Source: JACKII01 sp965202745
Lineage (GTDB): Bacteria; Pseudomonadota; Alphaproteobacteria; Bin95
Assembly: GCA_965202745.1 (NCBI GenBank)
Contig: CBDBCB010000016.1
Location: 1-64,000, forward strand
DNA: 64,000 bases
Direction of reading: 5' to 3'
Under the pieces are notes generated by a model, which was given only the letters and a program-made list of their open reading frames with translations, was not told where the DNA came from and ran no database searches. This document shows positions 46,567 to 56,342 of this stretch, one piece after another. The translations under genes and the position numbers were made by a program. The number at the start of each line of letters is the position of its first letter. Position 1 is the stretch's first letter.

Positions 46567-47488
46567 ATGGCGGGGCTCGACATCCTAGGTGGCCGATGGG
46601 GCCGCCGCATCAGCGATATGGTGCAAGACCTCCATACCCTGGAGGTCGACACCATTCAGAAGCACGGTATGACTGCGCGGCGCATGCCGCCAGTGCCGAC
46701 TGCATTAGCAGAAATATCAGAGTCTTACCGCCGCTGGCTCAAAGATCAGTTAAATAAAAAAAACCTTGCCGGAGGATGCCGCCCCCGCCCATGTCCTCGC
46801 GGTTCAGGATGCCCATCGGCGGATGAACCGGTGGCCGTCGCTAAACGACGTCCATGACAAGGAACAGGCCAACGGCACAGACCAGCAGCTGCAAAAAACC
46901 CCGGACCGCCAGGAAGAATTCTACGACATCTCCAAGGTCGCGCGCGTCTTGGATGAGCAGGAGTTTTTTGGTGAGGCCGGGCCTGATACTATTATCTGCC
47001 AGCGCATTTGGCGGAATACCGCCTATCTCTACGGCCTGGTCGAGGCGACGGAGGAAACATCCGCCAGCAAGGTTTCGGGGCGAAAAATCGGTGAAACTCC
47101 CTATGTCGATTGGGAAAAGGCCCAGTCCGGTATGGGAACCGCGAATACCAAGGGCAAGCACCCAACCGCCCAGCCAACCAAAATCTCGCTCTACAATCTG
47201 GTCTGGATCAGGGACGAGTTGCTGGAGAAATCCTGGAATGTTGCCTTTGAGGATCGCACCAAGATCCGGAAAATCTGGGAGGTCGGCACCGAAACCGTGT
47301 TGGTGCAGACAGCTATCCAGCTTAAAGGCGATGTGATCACCCGCATTTTCCAGCAAATTGCTGAGAAAGACCCCGGCAACATCATGAAAGTACACCAGCA
47401 AAGCATCCAGACAGCCATGGGCATGTGGTCGAACATCATCGATGCCGTCATCCGCTTTGTAGAGGTCGTCACCAGGAGAGCGGGCTAG
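46567..47488 (+). pseudogene. hypothetical protein, frameshift at A8 (unknown cluster, gene 2)
   Basis: MAGLDILGGRWGRRISDMVQ, LEVDTIQKHGMTARRMPPVP, then an A8 run at about 46755-46762 shifts to LPEDAAPAHVLAVQDAHRRM, EEFYDISKVARVLDEQEFFG, ISLYNLVWIRDELLEKSWNV, VGTETVLVQTAIQLKGDVIT. With seven A it reads through as about 307 aa. A homopolymer this long could also vary in vivo. No family recognised. Confidence 0.6.
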
Positions 47489-47536
47489 CCCTCTTTTCCA
47501 TCCGGCAGGATCGGAATTGATGCGGCCTCCAATCAC

Positions 47537-48037
47537 ATGACGGACACCGTACAAGCCAAAATCGAACAGGAAATGCTGACGCGGCGGCCCGCGGAGGCCA
47601 AAGCAGACTGGGGCTGGCGGCTAATCCGGCGCGCGGCGTTGGAAGGCGGCGTCACGGTCTGGACGCCAAACCTCCAGGCTGTCAGAGAGCCGCCAACCGG
47701 TCCCCAACCCGGCGTCTGGACGACCATCAGCCTCCTGGGCGACATCACCACCTATTACAGCCCCGGCACGCCCGACAGCTTGCTGGACAGCCGCTTTGCC
47801 AAGGTGCGGCAGACGTCTGCCAGCATGACGCGCTTCGCAGCCGGCGTCCTAACCTTCAGCGGCACCGTCTTTTGGGTGCTGCATCCGGCTTCGCTTTTCG
47901 CAAGCGGCGAGAAATGGCTGATGGGCGGCGAGTGGCTGCAAATGCCGAACTTGGCGATCGGCATGCTGGGTCTGTCGAGTCTGATGGAGATCGTTAGGCA
48001 ATTCGCAAAATGGCGGCTTCGCCGCTGGTTGCCTTAG
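47537..48037 (+). CDS. hypothetical membrane protein (unknown cluster, gene 3)
   Basis: 166 aa, intact. Soluble N-terminal half (QEMLTRRPAEAKADWGWRLI, GVWTTISLLGDITTYYSPGT), then two hydrophobic segments (FAAGVLTFSGTVFWVLHPAS; NLAIGMLGLSSLMEI). Same direction as the two genes before it. Converges with the next gene. No family recognised. Confidence 0.65.
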   Translation: MTDTVQAKIEQEMLTRRPAEAKADWGWRLIRRAALEGGVTVWTPNLQAVREPPTGPQPGVWTTISLLGDITTYYSPGTPDSLLDSRFAKVRQTSASMTRFAAGVLTFSGTVFWVLHPASLFASGEKWLMGGEWLQMPNLAIGMLGLSSLMEIVRQFAKWRLRRWLP

Positions 48038-48079
48038 CGCAGCTCGCTCCTGCTTCGGCACAACCCAGAATAATCGGTC

Positions 48080-48697
48080 TCACCCGCCCAGCATAAAGCT
48101 CAGCGCCACCACAGCCACATCCAGCATAAAGCTCAGCGCCACCACAGCCACATCCAGCATCATGCGCAGCGCCACAAGCAATGCCGCAACCGCGCGGTCA
48201 ACCTGCAATACGGTTCGCGCAACGAAGTGCTGAAAGGTCAATACCCACACCACCAGCACCACGAACAGAATATTGGTCACCGGCTCCGGAACGAGCCCGA
48301 AGCCCTGCACGGAAACCAGCAGCGTCATGACCGCATACTCGACCAAGGCGCACCAGTTCACGGCAGCGACATAGCGGCAATAATAGCGGTCGCGGTCTAT
48401 GGTCTGCACAACGCTGGCCATCATCACGGGGAACAATAGCCAGCCAACCGCATAGGGGCCGAGGTCAGATACCATTTTGGCTATTCCGGCCCCTGGCGCG
48501 CCTCCTGCCGCTGCCCCACCCTCAGGGCCGTCGCCAAGAGTCATGCTCAGGAAGAACAGCGGCAGCGCGATGATGGCTGCCATAAAACTGAACCAGGCGG
48601 TAGCGGGGGTGTTGCCAAAGGCTTCCGCCCCCTGCGGATTTCTGGTTGCCAGGCGCAGGGCAGCCTGAATGTGCTCTGGGATGGTGCGGGCAGCCAT
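48080..48697 (-). CDS. multi-pass membrane protein (Yip1-like?)
   Basis: 205 aa, about five membrane helices (FMAAIIALPLFFLSM, YAVGWLLFPVMMASVV, VTNILFVVLVVWVL). Layout recalls bacterial Yip1-domain proteins, weakly. The C-terminus repeats LDVAVVALSFM because of a 33-bp tandem DNA duplication. Downstream of dapE in the same direction. Confidence 0.6.
   Translation of the reverse strand: MAARTIPEHIQAALRLATRNPQGAEAFGNTPATAWFSFMAAIIALPLFFLSMTLGDGPEGGAAAGGAPGAGIAKMVSDLGPYAVGWLLFPVMMASVVQTIDRDRYYCRYVAAVNWCALVEYAVMTLLVSVQGFGLVPEPVTNILFVVLVVWVLTFQHFVARTVLQVDRAVAALLVALRMMLDVAVVALSFMLDVAVVALSFMLGG
48089..48154. repeat. 33-bp tandem repeat, two units
   Basis: Two identical 33-bp units (48089-48121, 48122-48154), in frame, giving a doubled 11-residue hydrophobic segment at the end of the membrane protein. 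Likely slippage product. Confidence 0.85.
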
Positions 48698-48700
48698 GGG

Positions 48701-49858
48701 CTAGGCGCGGCCGAACCAGGTGTCGAGGAAGCGCTTGTAGATTCGGGTCAGGCCTTCCAACTCGTCCAGCCGGACCTGCTCGTCCACTTTGTGCGCCCAG
48801 TCGCTGATCAGGCCGAACTCCACCACCGGGCAATAGTCCTTGATGAAGCGCGCGTCGCTCGTGCCGCCTGTGGTCGAAAGCTCCGGCTCTCTGTTGGTCT
48901 CCGCCTTGGTGGCAGCGCTCAACAGGTCCGACAGTTTACCCGGCGGGGTCAAAAAGCTCTCACCACTGACCGTAATTTGCAGGTCATAGGGGAAGCCAAC
49001 CGCATCTAGGCGCTCGCGCGCCCAAGCCTCAACATCGGCGGAGGTATGCAGCTCATTGAAACGCACGTTGAAGCGCGCACTGGCCGAGGCCGGAATAAGG
49101 TTCGTCGTCGGATTGCCCACATCCACGCTGGTGAATTGCAGCGAGGTCGGCTGGAAATGCTCCGAACCCTCGTCCAGCGGCTCCACCGTAATGGCGTGCA
49201 TCATCCGGATCAGCGGGTGAATCGGATTGTTCGCCTGCGCCGGGTAGGCCACATGCCCCTGCACGCCATCAACTCGCAGCAGCCCATTCAACGAGCCCCG
49301 CCGACCGATCTTCAGCATCTGGCCAAGCTCGGAGGGGTTGGTGGGCTCACCCACGATGCAGGCACCCAGTTCCTCGCCGCGGTCCGCCAGCTTGGTCAGC
49401 ATACGCTTGGTGCCGTTGTGGGCAGGGCCTTCCTCGTCGCCGGTGATGATGAAGGCGATGGAGCCCTTCTTCGGCGGCCCATTCTCTTCCAAGTAGCGCC
49501 CGCAGGCAGCGGCAAAGGCAGCAATCGCGCCCTTCATGTCCACCGTGCCCCGGCCGATCATCACGTCGCCGACAATCTCCGCACTGAATGGCGGATGGCT
49601 CCAGACATCGGCGTCGCCCGGCGGCACCACATCCGTGTGCCCGGCAAAACAGAGCGGCGCGCCCTCTGTGCCCAGGCGGGCATAGAGATTGTCCACGTCC
49701 GGCGTGCCATCCATGGTGAATGGCATTCGCTCGCAGGCAAAGCCCATGGGCCGCAGCGCGTCTTCCAACACGCCCAGCGCACCCTCGTCTACAGGGGTCA
49801 CGCTCGGGCAGCGGATCAGCGCTTGCAGCAGCGCTACGGGATCGGTCGCATAAGCCAT
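48701..49858 (-). CDS. dapE: succinyl-diaminopimelate desuccinylase
   Basis: 385 aa, intact, M20 family. LLQALIRCPSVTPVDEGALG, LCFAGHTDVVPPGDADVWSH (His and Asp metal ligands), IGRGTVDMKGAIAAFAAACG, FIITGDEEGPAHNGTKRML (catalytic Glu-Glu), and C-terminal STTGGTSDARFIKDYCPVVE. Hydrolyses N-succinyl-LL-diaminopimelate in lysine and cell-wall synthesis. 20 bp downstream of dapD, same operon. Confidence 0.93.
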   Translation of the reverse strand: MAYATDPVALLQALIRCPSVTPVDEGALGVLEDALRPMGFACERMPFTMDGTPDVDNLYARLGTEGAPLCFAGHTDVVPPGDADVWSHPPFSAEIVGDVMIGRGTVDMKGAIAAFAAACGRYLEENGPPKKGSIAFIITGDEEGPAHNGTKRMLTKLADRGEELGACIVGEPTNPSELGQMLKIGRRGSLNGLLRVDGVQGHVAYPAQANNPIHPLIRMMHAITVEPLDEGSEHFQPTSLQFTSVDVGNPTTNLIPASASARFNVRFNELHTSADVEAWARERLDAVGFPYDLQITVSGESFLTPPGKLSDLLSAATKAETNREPELSTTGGTSDARFIKDYCPVVEFGLISDWAHKVDEQVRLDELEGLTRIYKRFLDTWFGRA

Positions 49859-49877
49859 GGGCCGGTTGCCTTCCTGC

Positions 49878-50711
49878 TTAGTCGCGCAGCAGGTCGTTGA
49901 TGGAGGTCTTGGCCCGCGTTTGCGCGTCCACCGTCTTCACGATCACCGCACAGGACAGGCTCGGATGGGTCGGCCCGCCCGGCAGAGAGCCCGGCACCAC
50001 CACGGAATAGGCCGGCACGGTGCCGATGTGGATTTCACCCGTGTGGCGGTCGATGATCTTGGTCGAGCCCGACAGGAACACGCCCATGGAGAGCACGGCG
50101 CCTTCCTTCACGATCACGCCTTCCACCACTTCCGAACGCGCACCGATGAAGCAATTGTCCTCGATAATCACGGGCTCCGCCTGCAACGGCTCCAGCACGC
50201 CGCCAATGCCGACCCCGCCCGACAGGTGGCAGTTCGCGCCGATCTGTGCGCAGGAGCCGACGGTCGCCCAGGTATCAACCATGGTGTTTTCGCCGACATA
50301 GGTGCCCAGGTTCACAAAGGACGGCATCAGCACCACGCCCTTGGAGATATAGGCCGGCTTGCGGACGAAGCAGCCCGGCACCGCGCGGAAACCAACGGCA
50401 TCAAATTCCTTTTGCCCCCAGCCTTCAAACTTGCTCGGCACCTTATCGAACCAGTGCGAACCGTTCGGGCCACCGGGTACCGGCACGGAATCATGCAGGC
50501 GGAAGGACAGCAGCACCGCCTTCTTGCACCATTGGTTGACGATCCACTCATCGCCGAATTTCTCGACCACGCGCACCTTGCCACTGTCCAGCGCATCCAA
50601 CGTTTCGTTTACGGCTTCGCGGGCGATGCCTTGCGTCGATGAATTGACGCTGGCGATGTTGTCAAAAACCTCGTTGATGGTTGCCTCTAGATCGGCGAAC
50701 GAACCGGCCAT
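49878..50711 (-). CDS. dapD: 2,3,4,5-tetrahydropyridine-2,6-dicarboxylate N-succinyltransferase
   Basis: 277 aa, intact. EAVNETLDALDSGKVRVVEK, FDKVPSKFEGWGQKEFDAVG, then left-handed beta-helix hexapeptides (GTYVGENTMVDTWATVGSCA; IGANCHLSGGVGIGGVLEPL; IEDNCFIGARSEVVEGVIVK). Uses succinyl-CoA on tetrahydrodipicolinate. Operon with dapE. Confidence 0.93.
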   Translation of the reverse strand: MAGSFADLEATINEVFDNIASVNSSTQGIAREAVNETLDALDSGKVRVVEKFGDEWIVNQWCKKAVLLSFRLHDSVPVPGGPNGSHWFDKVPSKFEGWGQKEFDAVGFRAVPGCFVRKPAYISKGVVLMPSFVNLGTYVGENTMVDTWATVGSCAQIGANCHLSGGVGIGGVLEPLQAEPVIIEDNCFIGARSEVVEGVIVKEGAVLSMGVFLSGSTKIIDRHTGEIHIGTVPAYSVVVPGSLPGGPTHPSLSCAVIVKTVDAQTRAKTSINDLLRD

Positions 50712-50813
50712 GGTAAATGTCCTTACAGCGGTGGTGTCTTGAATTCGGGCGGAACTTGGCGGTGCAGCGCGCGCCTGTCAACGCGCAGCTAGCGGGAGGG
50801 CCCGCGTACCGGT

Positions 50814-51503
50814 TCAACGGGAGGCGGCGGCCGCTTCCAGCCAGGGGGTCAAGTCTTCGGCAATATAGTGGATATGGTCGCAAGCAGGCGTCGGCAGCGC
50901 ATTCGGCCGCTCGTTTTCCACCCAGACCGTGGTCATGCCTATTTGCGCCGCCGGAGCCAGATTCTTCGCCATGTCCTCGAAGAAAATCGCCTTTTCCGGC
51001 GAGACGCCGGTCATTCTGACGAACTGGTCGTAAGCGGGCATTTGCGGTTTCGGGATAAAATCCGCCGCGGCCACATCGAACACCACATCGAAATGATGAC
51101 CGACGCCAAGCCGGTTCATGATCTCGGTCGCATATTTGACCGTGGCATTGGTGAAGACCACCTTCCGCCCCGGCAACTGCCCGATAGCCGCGTCCAGCGC
51201 AGGCTCCGGCTTGATCTGATCCAGGTCCAGGTCATGCACGAAATCCAGAAAGTCCTCCGGCCGGATTTTGTGCTCCACCATCAGGCCGCGCAGCGTCGTG
51301 CCATAATCCTTGCCGAAACGCTCCCGCACGGCGAAGGCTTCCTCGCCACTCACGCCCATCTGCTGCTCGATAAACAGCCGCATTTTCTCACCCATCGCCG
51401 GAAACAGGTCGTAGCGGCGCGAGCAGTAAAGCGTGTTGTCGAGATCGAACACCCAGCAATCGACATGATCCAGATCGCCGGGTTTCGGGTGCGTGCGGCG
51501 CAT
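50814..51503 (-). CDS. HAD-family pyrimidine 5'-nucleotidase
   Basis: 229 aa from an ATG at 51503 preceded by AGGAG. CWVFDLDNTLYCSRRYDLFP (DxDxT nucleophile motif), FGKDYGTTLRGLMVEHKIRP, VVFTNATVKYATEIMNRLGV and AIFFEDMAKNLAPAAQIGMT (acidic motif IV). Matches the pyrimidine 5'-nucleotidase branch. Often next to dapD in alphaproteobacteria. Intact. Confidence 0.85.
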   Translation of the reverse strand: MRRTHPKPGDLDHVDCWVFDLDNTLYCSRRYDLFPAMGEKMRLFIEQQMGVSGEEAFAVRERFGKDYGTTLRGLMVEHKIRPEDFLDFVHDLDLDQIKPEPALDAAIGQLPGRKVVFTNATVKYATEIMNRLGVGHHFDVVFDVAAADFIPKPQMPAYDQFVRMTGVSPEKAIFFEDMAKNLAPAAQIGMTTVWVENERPNALPTPACDHIHYIAEDLTPWLEAAAASR

Positions 51504-51765
51504 GGGGTGGGAGTTCTCCTGGAGTTTTGCATTTCGCCACGATGTGCCCGCCAGCATAGCCTCCAGCACGCCCAATGACCAGCGAGGGAGTAGGCATAGG
51601 GCGGCAATTCTTTGCTAACCGGCCTAGCGCTAGGTTCACATCGGCAGGCTGTTCTGAGCACCGAGCCAAAAATTCCAGCATCCTGGGTAGCGCGGCCGAA
51701 GACCGGGCGTATCGAAGAGCGCACGATGTTGCGGAAAAATTGAGAAAACCAGCACACTTGAGTAG

Positions 51766-51785
51766 CCCCGGACAGTAGTCCGGGG
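51766..51785. terminator. 8-bp hairpin (CCCCGGAC-AGTA-GTCCGGGG)
   Basis: Perfect stem 30 bp past the end of the leftward CaiB gene. No T-tract on the minus strand; may still act as a terminator for that gene. Nothing else seen in 51504-51765. Confidence 0.5.
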
Positions 51786-51814
51786 CGTATAAAAGGACGC
51801 TTTAGCAGTCGCTG

Positions 51815-52966
51815 TTACCGCTGCTTGATCGCCCCGCTCGCTGTCAGCTTGTCGATCTCCGCCGCAGCATACCCCCAGTCGGCCAGCGCCTCCTTGGAAT
51901 GCTCACCGGCGTAGGCCACACCCATACGGGTTTTGCTGGGCGTGCGCAGGAACTTCGGCGCAGGGCCCGGCTGTTTGAAGCCATCCACCTCAACGAACGA
52001 GCCGCGGGCAACGTTGTGGTGATGCTCCATCGCTTCCGACATGGACAGGATCGGCGCAAAGCAGATGTCCGTCTGCTCCATGATCGCCGTCCACTCGGCG
52101 CGCGTCTTGGTCTTGATGGCGGCCCGGACCGTCTCGCGGTTCTGAGGCCAGCTATCGCGGTCCAACTGCGCCGACATGTCCACCTTCTCCAGGCCGGTAT
52201 GCTTCATGAGCAGGGCATAGAATTGCGGCTCGATGGAGCCAAGCGAGATGTACTCACCATCCGCGCACTCGAACGGGCCGTAATAGTGCGCGCCGCCATC
52301 CAACCGGTTATGCCCGCGCTGCTCCTTCCAGAGGCCGGCGGCCAGCGCGCCGTACATGCTGGTCATCAGTGAGGCGGAACCTTCCACCATGGAGGTATCG
52401 ACCACCTGACCCTGGCCGGATTTCTGCGCCTCGATATAGGCCGCCAGCGCGCCCACCACCATGTAGAGGGCCCCGCCGCCGAAATCGCCGACCAGGTTAA
52501 GCGGCGGCACCGGCGGACCGTCCTGCGGGCCGATGGCATGCAGCGCGCCCGACAGCGAGATATAGTTAATGTCGTGACCAGCGGTGTGAGAGATCGGGCC
52601 GTCCTGGCCCCAGCCGGTCATGCGGCCATAGACGATCTTCTTGTTACGGGCGAACATCACGTCCGGCCCCAAGCCCAAGCGCTCCATCACGCCAGGGCGG
52701 AAGCCCTCAATCAGAATATCGGCCTTCTCGCACAGCGAGAGCGCCAGCTCGACGCCTTCCGGGTTTTTCAGGTCAATAGCGATGTTTTTGCGGCCACGCA
52801 GCAGGTTGTTGTACTTGGGCTCCACCTTGCCCTTGCCGCCCACATTCATCGCCCGGTCGATACGCAGCACATCAGCGCCCATATCGGCCAGCATCATGCA
52901 GGAAAACGGGCCCGGCCCAATGCCTGCGAACTCCACAACCTTTACGCCTGTCAACGGACCACTCAT
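51815..52966 (-). CDS. CaiB/BaiF CoA-transferase, alpha-methylacyl-CoA racemase-like
   Basis: 383 aa, intact. KVVEFAGIGPGPFSCMMLAD, NNLLRGRKNIAIDLKNPEGV, LIEGFRPGVMERLGLGPDVM, GRMTGWGQDGPISHTAGHDI with NYISLSGAL. The GHDINY segment and GRMTGWGQDG are hallmarks of the methylacyl-CoA racemase branch (His/Asp acid-base pair). Divergent from another CaiB gene at 53047. Confidence 0.88.
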   Translation of the reverse strand: MSGPLTGVKVVEFAGIGPGPFSCMMLADMGADVLRIDRAMNVGGKGKVEPKYNNLLRGRKNIAIDLKNPEGVELALSLCEKADILIEGFRPGVMERLGLGPDVMFARNKKIVYGRMTGWGQDGPISHTAGHDINYISLSGALHAIGPQDGPPVPPLNLVGDFGGGALYMVVGALAAYIEAQKSGQGQVVDTSMVEGSASLMTSMYGALAAGLWKEQRGHNRLDGGAHYYGPFECADGEYISLGSIEPQFYALLMKHTGLEKVDMSAQLDRDSWPQNRETVRAAIKTKTRAEWTAIMEQTDICFAPILSMSEAMEHHHNVARGSFVEVDGFKQPGPAPKFLRTPSKTRMGVAYAGEHSKEALADWGYAAAEIDKLTASGAIKQR

Positions 52967-53046
52967 GTTTTCCTCACCTTGATTTCAAATTGCAGTTGGC
53001 AGGCAGCATAGCGGTTGCTTCTGGCGGTTCAATGGAGACTCTGCCC

Positions 53047-54213
53047 ATGACCCAACCTTTCACCGGCATCCGCATCCTGGATTTCACCCAAGTCTTCGCC
53101 GGACCCTACGCCAGCTACCAGCTAGCCCTGCTGGATGCGGACGTGATCAAGGTGGAGAAGCCGGGCGGTGAGGACATGCGCAACACCAACGGCAAGACCG
53201 GACCAAAAGGCGACATGACCTCCCCCATGTTCATGGCCGCCAACGGCAACAAGCGCGGTATCTGCCTGGACCTGAAGCAGCCCGAAGCCATTGCTGCCGT
53301 TAAGAAACTGGCGGCGGAGGTTGACGTGGTCATGGAGAATTTCCGGCCCGGCGTGATGGATCGGCTCGGAATCGGCTGGGACGTGCTGAAGGAAATCAAC
53401 CCTCGCCTGATCTATGCCGCCGTTTCGGGCTTCGGGCGGGTCGGGCCGGATGCGGCTACCCCCGCCTATGACGGCAAGATCCAGGCCGTCAGCGGCATCA
53501 TGTTGATCACCGGCCACCCGGGAATGGGACCGACTCGCGCTGGCTTCGCGGTCGTCGACGCCGCGGCGGGCATGACGGGAGCCTTCGCCGTCGCCTCAGC
53601 CCTGTTCCAGCGCACTGTCACGGGCAAAGGCCAGTTGGTGAACATCTCCATGCTGGATTCGGCGCTGAGCTTCCTTTCCCCCGCCGTTGCCGACTGGACC
53701 TTTACCGGCTTCCGCCCGGTGCAGTACGGCAACATGGCGGTCAGCCGCCGGGCCACCGCGGACCTGTTCCAGGCCCAAGACGGCCACTTCCTGCTCGCCT
53801 GCAACACGGATGGCCAGTACGAGACGCTGGCGAAAGTGGTTGAGCGTCCGGACCTGCTCACCGACCCGCGCTTTGCCGATTGGGACAAGCGGACGGAAAA
53901 CGCCCCTGCCCTGCGCGATCTGCTGAACGGCGAATTTGCCAAGGCCACTGCCGCCGACTGAAACGAGCGCCTGAACAAGGCCGGCTGCCCCTGCTCTAAA
54001 ATCTGGAGCGTCCCAGAGGTGGTTGAGCATCCCCAGCACGCCTACCGCGACGTGCTGCCGACGGTCGGCGGCATCAAGCTGGTCAATGCGGGCTTCGCCT
54101 TCGAACACGGCGGCCCCAAACTGGAACGCCTGCCGCCCTCCCCCGGCGAGCACACGGAGGAGGTATTGCGGGAAGGAGGCTTCACCGAAGCGGAGATAGC
54201 AGCGCTGAAATAG
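53047..54213 (+). pseudogene. CaiB/BaiF CoA-transferase, TGA interrupted
   Basis: Start MTQPFTGIRILDFTQVFAGP. Full family frame except for a TGA at 53959-53961 (ATAAD-stop-NERLNKAG, where relatives have Trp). After it: IWSVPEVVEHPQHAYRDVLP and PPSPGEHTEEVLREGGFTEA, ending 54213. Total about 388 codons. The truncated product would lack the C-terminal part. Confidence 0.85.
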
Positions 54214-54225
54214 GGGGAATTGGGG

Positions 54226-55053
54226 CTACTCCCAACACAATCCATCAGCATCTTGGGTAGCGCGGCCATAGAAACGCACCAGCTCTTCCACCCGTTCCCG
54301 CGGCGCCTGGGCGGTGTAATAGCCGCCGCCCGCGGGCTTCACCCCGATTGAGGCGCGCAGGTCAGCCTGCAACTCCGCCATCTTCATCACGGCAGCAATG
54401 CCGTCCATCACCGGCGTTTCATCCACGCGGTTGACGCCGTTCAGCGCCAGCAGCACGCAGAGCGGCGCTTCGCCTGGAATGATGACCTCCGCCCCATCCC
54501 TGATCATGGCGCGGGCGGATTCCTGGAAGCGCTCAATCACCGGCACGGGATCATTGAAGCCCGCCACCACGTCATTGAAGGTAAAGCCCTCATGGCGTAC
54601 GCCGGCCAGCCTAGTGCCCAGCCCTATTTCGCGGGCATTGGCCTCTAGCTGCTCGCTGATTTCCGGAATGAAATTCAGGATGCCTAACCGCTCGCCGAGC
54701 GTACACGAGAGCAGCATCGCCGCCTCGCCATAGCCCACGGCGGGGATATTCAGCAGGCTGCGGCTCTCCTTCAGGCCCACATCAGGGATCGTGCAGATTG
54801 CGTAGGCATCGAAGCCCTGCCGCTCCGCCTCCAGCCCCGCCAGGATAAACTGTACGCTGTGCAAATGCTGTAGCGAGGCATAGCGGATATCGATGCCGGG
54901 ATATTCTGTCTGGTAGGTGTCCGGGTGCATGCCGTGCAGCACCACTTCCGTATCCGGCCGGCAGACATTGGCTATATGTGCCTCCAGCGCGGCCCGGTAC
55001 GGCGCAAGTTTGGAGAGCACCGTGAAACTCTGGTGCCAAATGCGAAGTCCCAT
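54226..55053 (-). CDS. Asp/Glu/hydantoin racemase family protein
   Basis: 275 aa from an ATG at 55053 after AGGGGAG. YASLQHLHSVQFILAGLEAE, AYAICTIPDVGLKESRSLLN, IPAVGYGEAAMLLSCTLGER, VIIPGEAPLCVLLALNGVNR. The two usual cysteines are seen near AICTI and PLCVL. Racemises an amino acid or hydantoin, or similar acid. Follows the TauD gene closely. Confidence 0.75.
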   Translation of the reverse strand: MGLRIWHQSFTVLSKLAPYRAALEAHIANVCRPDTEVVLHGMHPDTYQTEYPGIDIRYASLQHLHSVQFILAGLEAERQGFDAYAICTIPDVGLKESRSLLNIPAVGYGEAAMLLSCTLGERLGILNFIPEISEQLEANAREIGLGTRLAGVRHEGFTFNDVVAGFNDPVPVIERFQESARAMIRDGAEVIIPGEAPLCVLLALNGVNRVDETPVMDGIAAVMKMAELQADLRASIGVKPAGGGYYTAQAPRERVEELVRFYGRATQDADGLCWE

Positions 55054-55066
55054 CGGAAGGCTCCCC

Positions 55067-55945
55067 TCAGCGCGGTCGGTCGCCACGCACCATCGTGCGG
55101 TAGAGCTTATGCTGTTCGCTCATGTCGTAGTCCGAGCCGGCTTTGTGCAAGGCGCTGCGGTTATCGACGATCAGCAGATCGCCCAGGCTCCAGTTATGGG
55201 TGTAGGTGACATCATCCGTGATGATTTCCTCCAGCAGCCCCTTCAGGAAATCCTGAGTCTCGTGCGGATCCAGCCCCGTAACCGTCTCGGTCTTGCCCTG
55301 ATGGAACCAGATCGCCTTGGTCCCCCGGTCCGGATGTGTACGCACCAAGGGGTGCATCATCAGCGGTTCGGCCAGCCGTTGCTGATCGGCGATGGTGTCC
55401 GGGTTGCCAAAGGCCAGCCGCGCGCTGCTGATCCGCTGGTTCGCGGTCTGCATCCCAGCCAGTTGTGCCTGTTTCTCAGCAGGCAATGACGCGTAAGCCG
55501 CCCGCATGTTGGCAACCGAGGTGCCACCGCCTTTGCTGGGGATAGCCACGGCGTAGAGGCAGGTGAACTTCGGCGGCAGTTCCTTGTTGGTGTGGTCGGT
55601 GTGCCAGGTGGCGTTTTTCGGCACCTTCGCTTGGTTGCCTTTGCTGTCTTTCTGGAAGTTGTCCAGGATGCTGACCATCGGCACGCTATCGGCCAGATTG
55701 GTCTGGATCTGATCAGGCATCAGCTCTCCGAACAGCTCCATCGCCGCCGCAAACTGCGCCGGGTTCAAGTGCTGGTCCTTGATCACCACCGCGATATTGT
55801 CGACCACGGCGTCGTACAAGGCCTGCCGTGTCGCCTCATCCACCGGCTTGGTCAGGTCGATACCGGTGATCTCTGCGCCGATGTTCTGTTTGATCGGCGT
55901 AACGGTGAATGACGGTTGTTTTTGAGAATTTACGGACATTTTCAT
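55067..55945 (-). CDS. TauD/TfdA family 2-oxoglutarate dioxygenase
   Basis: 292 aa from 55945 with GAGGAG upstream. NATWHTDHTNKELPPKFTCL gives the iron ligands His-x-Asp, and NRSALHKAGSDYD the distal His; RTMVRGDRPR holds the Arg for 2-oxoglutarate. Oxidises a small substrate such as a sulfonate, ether or carboxylate. Same strand as the racemase, probably one operon. Confidence 0.88.
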   Translation of the reverse strand: MKMSVNSQKQPSFTVTPIKQNIGAEITGIDLTKPVDEATRQALYDAVVDNIAVVIKDQHLNPAQFAAAMELFGELMPDQIQTNLADSVPMVSILDNFQKDSKGNQAKVPKNATWHTDHTNKELPPKFTCLYAVAIPSKGGGTSVANMRAAYASLPAEKQAQLAGMQTANQRISSARLAFGNPDTIADQQRLAEPLMMHPLVRTHPDRGTKAIWFHQGKTETVTGLDPHETQDFLKGLLEEIITDDVTYTHNWSLGDLLIVDNRSALHKAGSDYDMSEQHKLYRTMVRGDRPR

Positions 55946-56144
55946 GACTGGCGGTCTCCTCGCGACGCCCATTCTTTGGGCAACTCTGGCAAGGAGTTTA
56001 CTACAACCAACGTGCCACTACACGTGCATAATTCCGAAACAGCGGGAACGACGGCTTTTCAGCCGTTTGCTTTGCAATCGCTTGCCAGTCGTGGGAATGG
56101 GCGGAGGGCTAATTCTTAGCGCCTTTTGCCTTGCAAAAAGTGCT

Positions 56145-56220
<76 letters not shown>

Positions 56221-56342
56221 TTGACCATTGGTCGTACCAAGGGTGCACCGCCCTTCTGGTCCCGGCGATGCAGGCGCACCTTATCGCCGGACAGAACTGC
56301 CCAAGTCAAGCAAATATCGCGCTGAAACTAGCCCCTGCGCGC

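Noticed and set aside
1932..53961. In-frame TAG/TGA as recoding (alternative genetic code or selenocysteine)
   Set aside because: Many intact genes here end in TGA or TAG, often in ATGA/TGATG overlaps, and the recoded genes share no context or SECIS-like hairpin.
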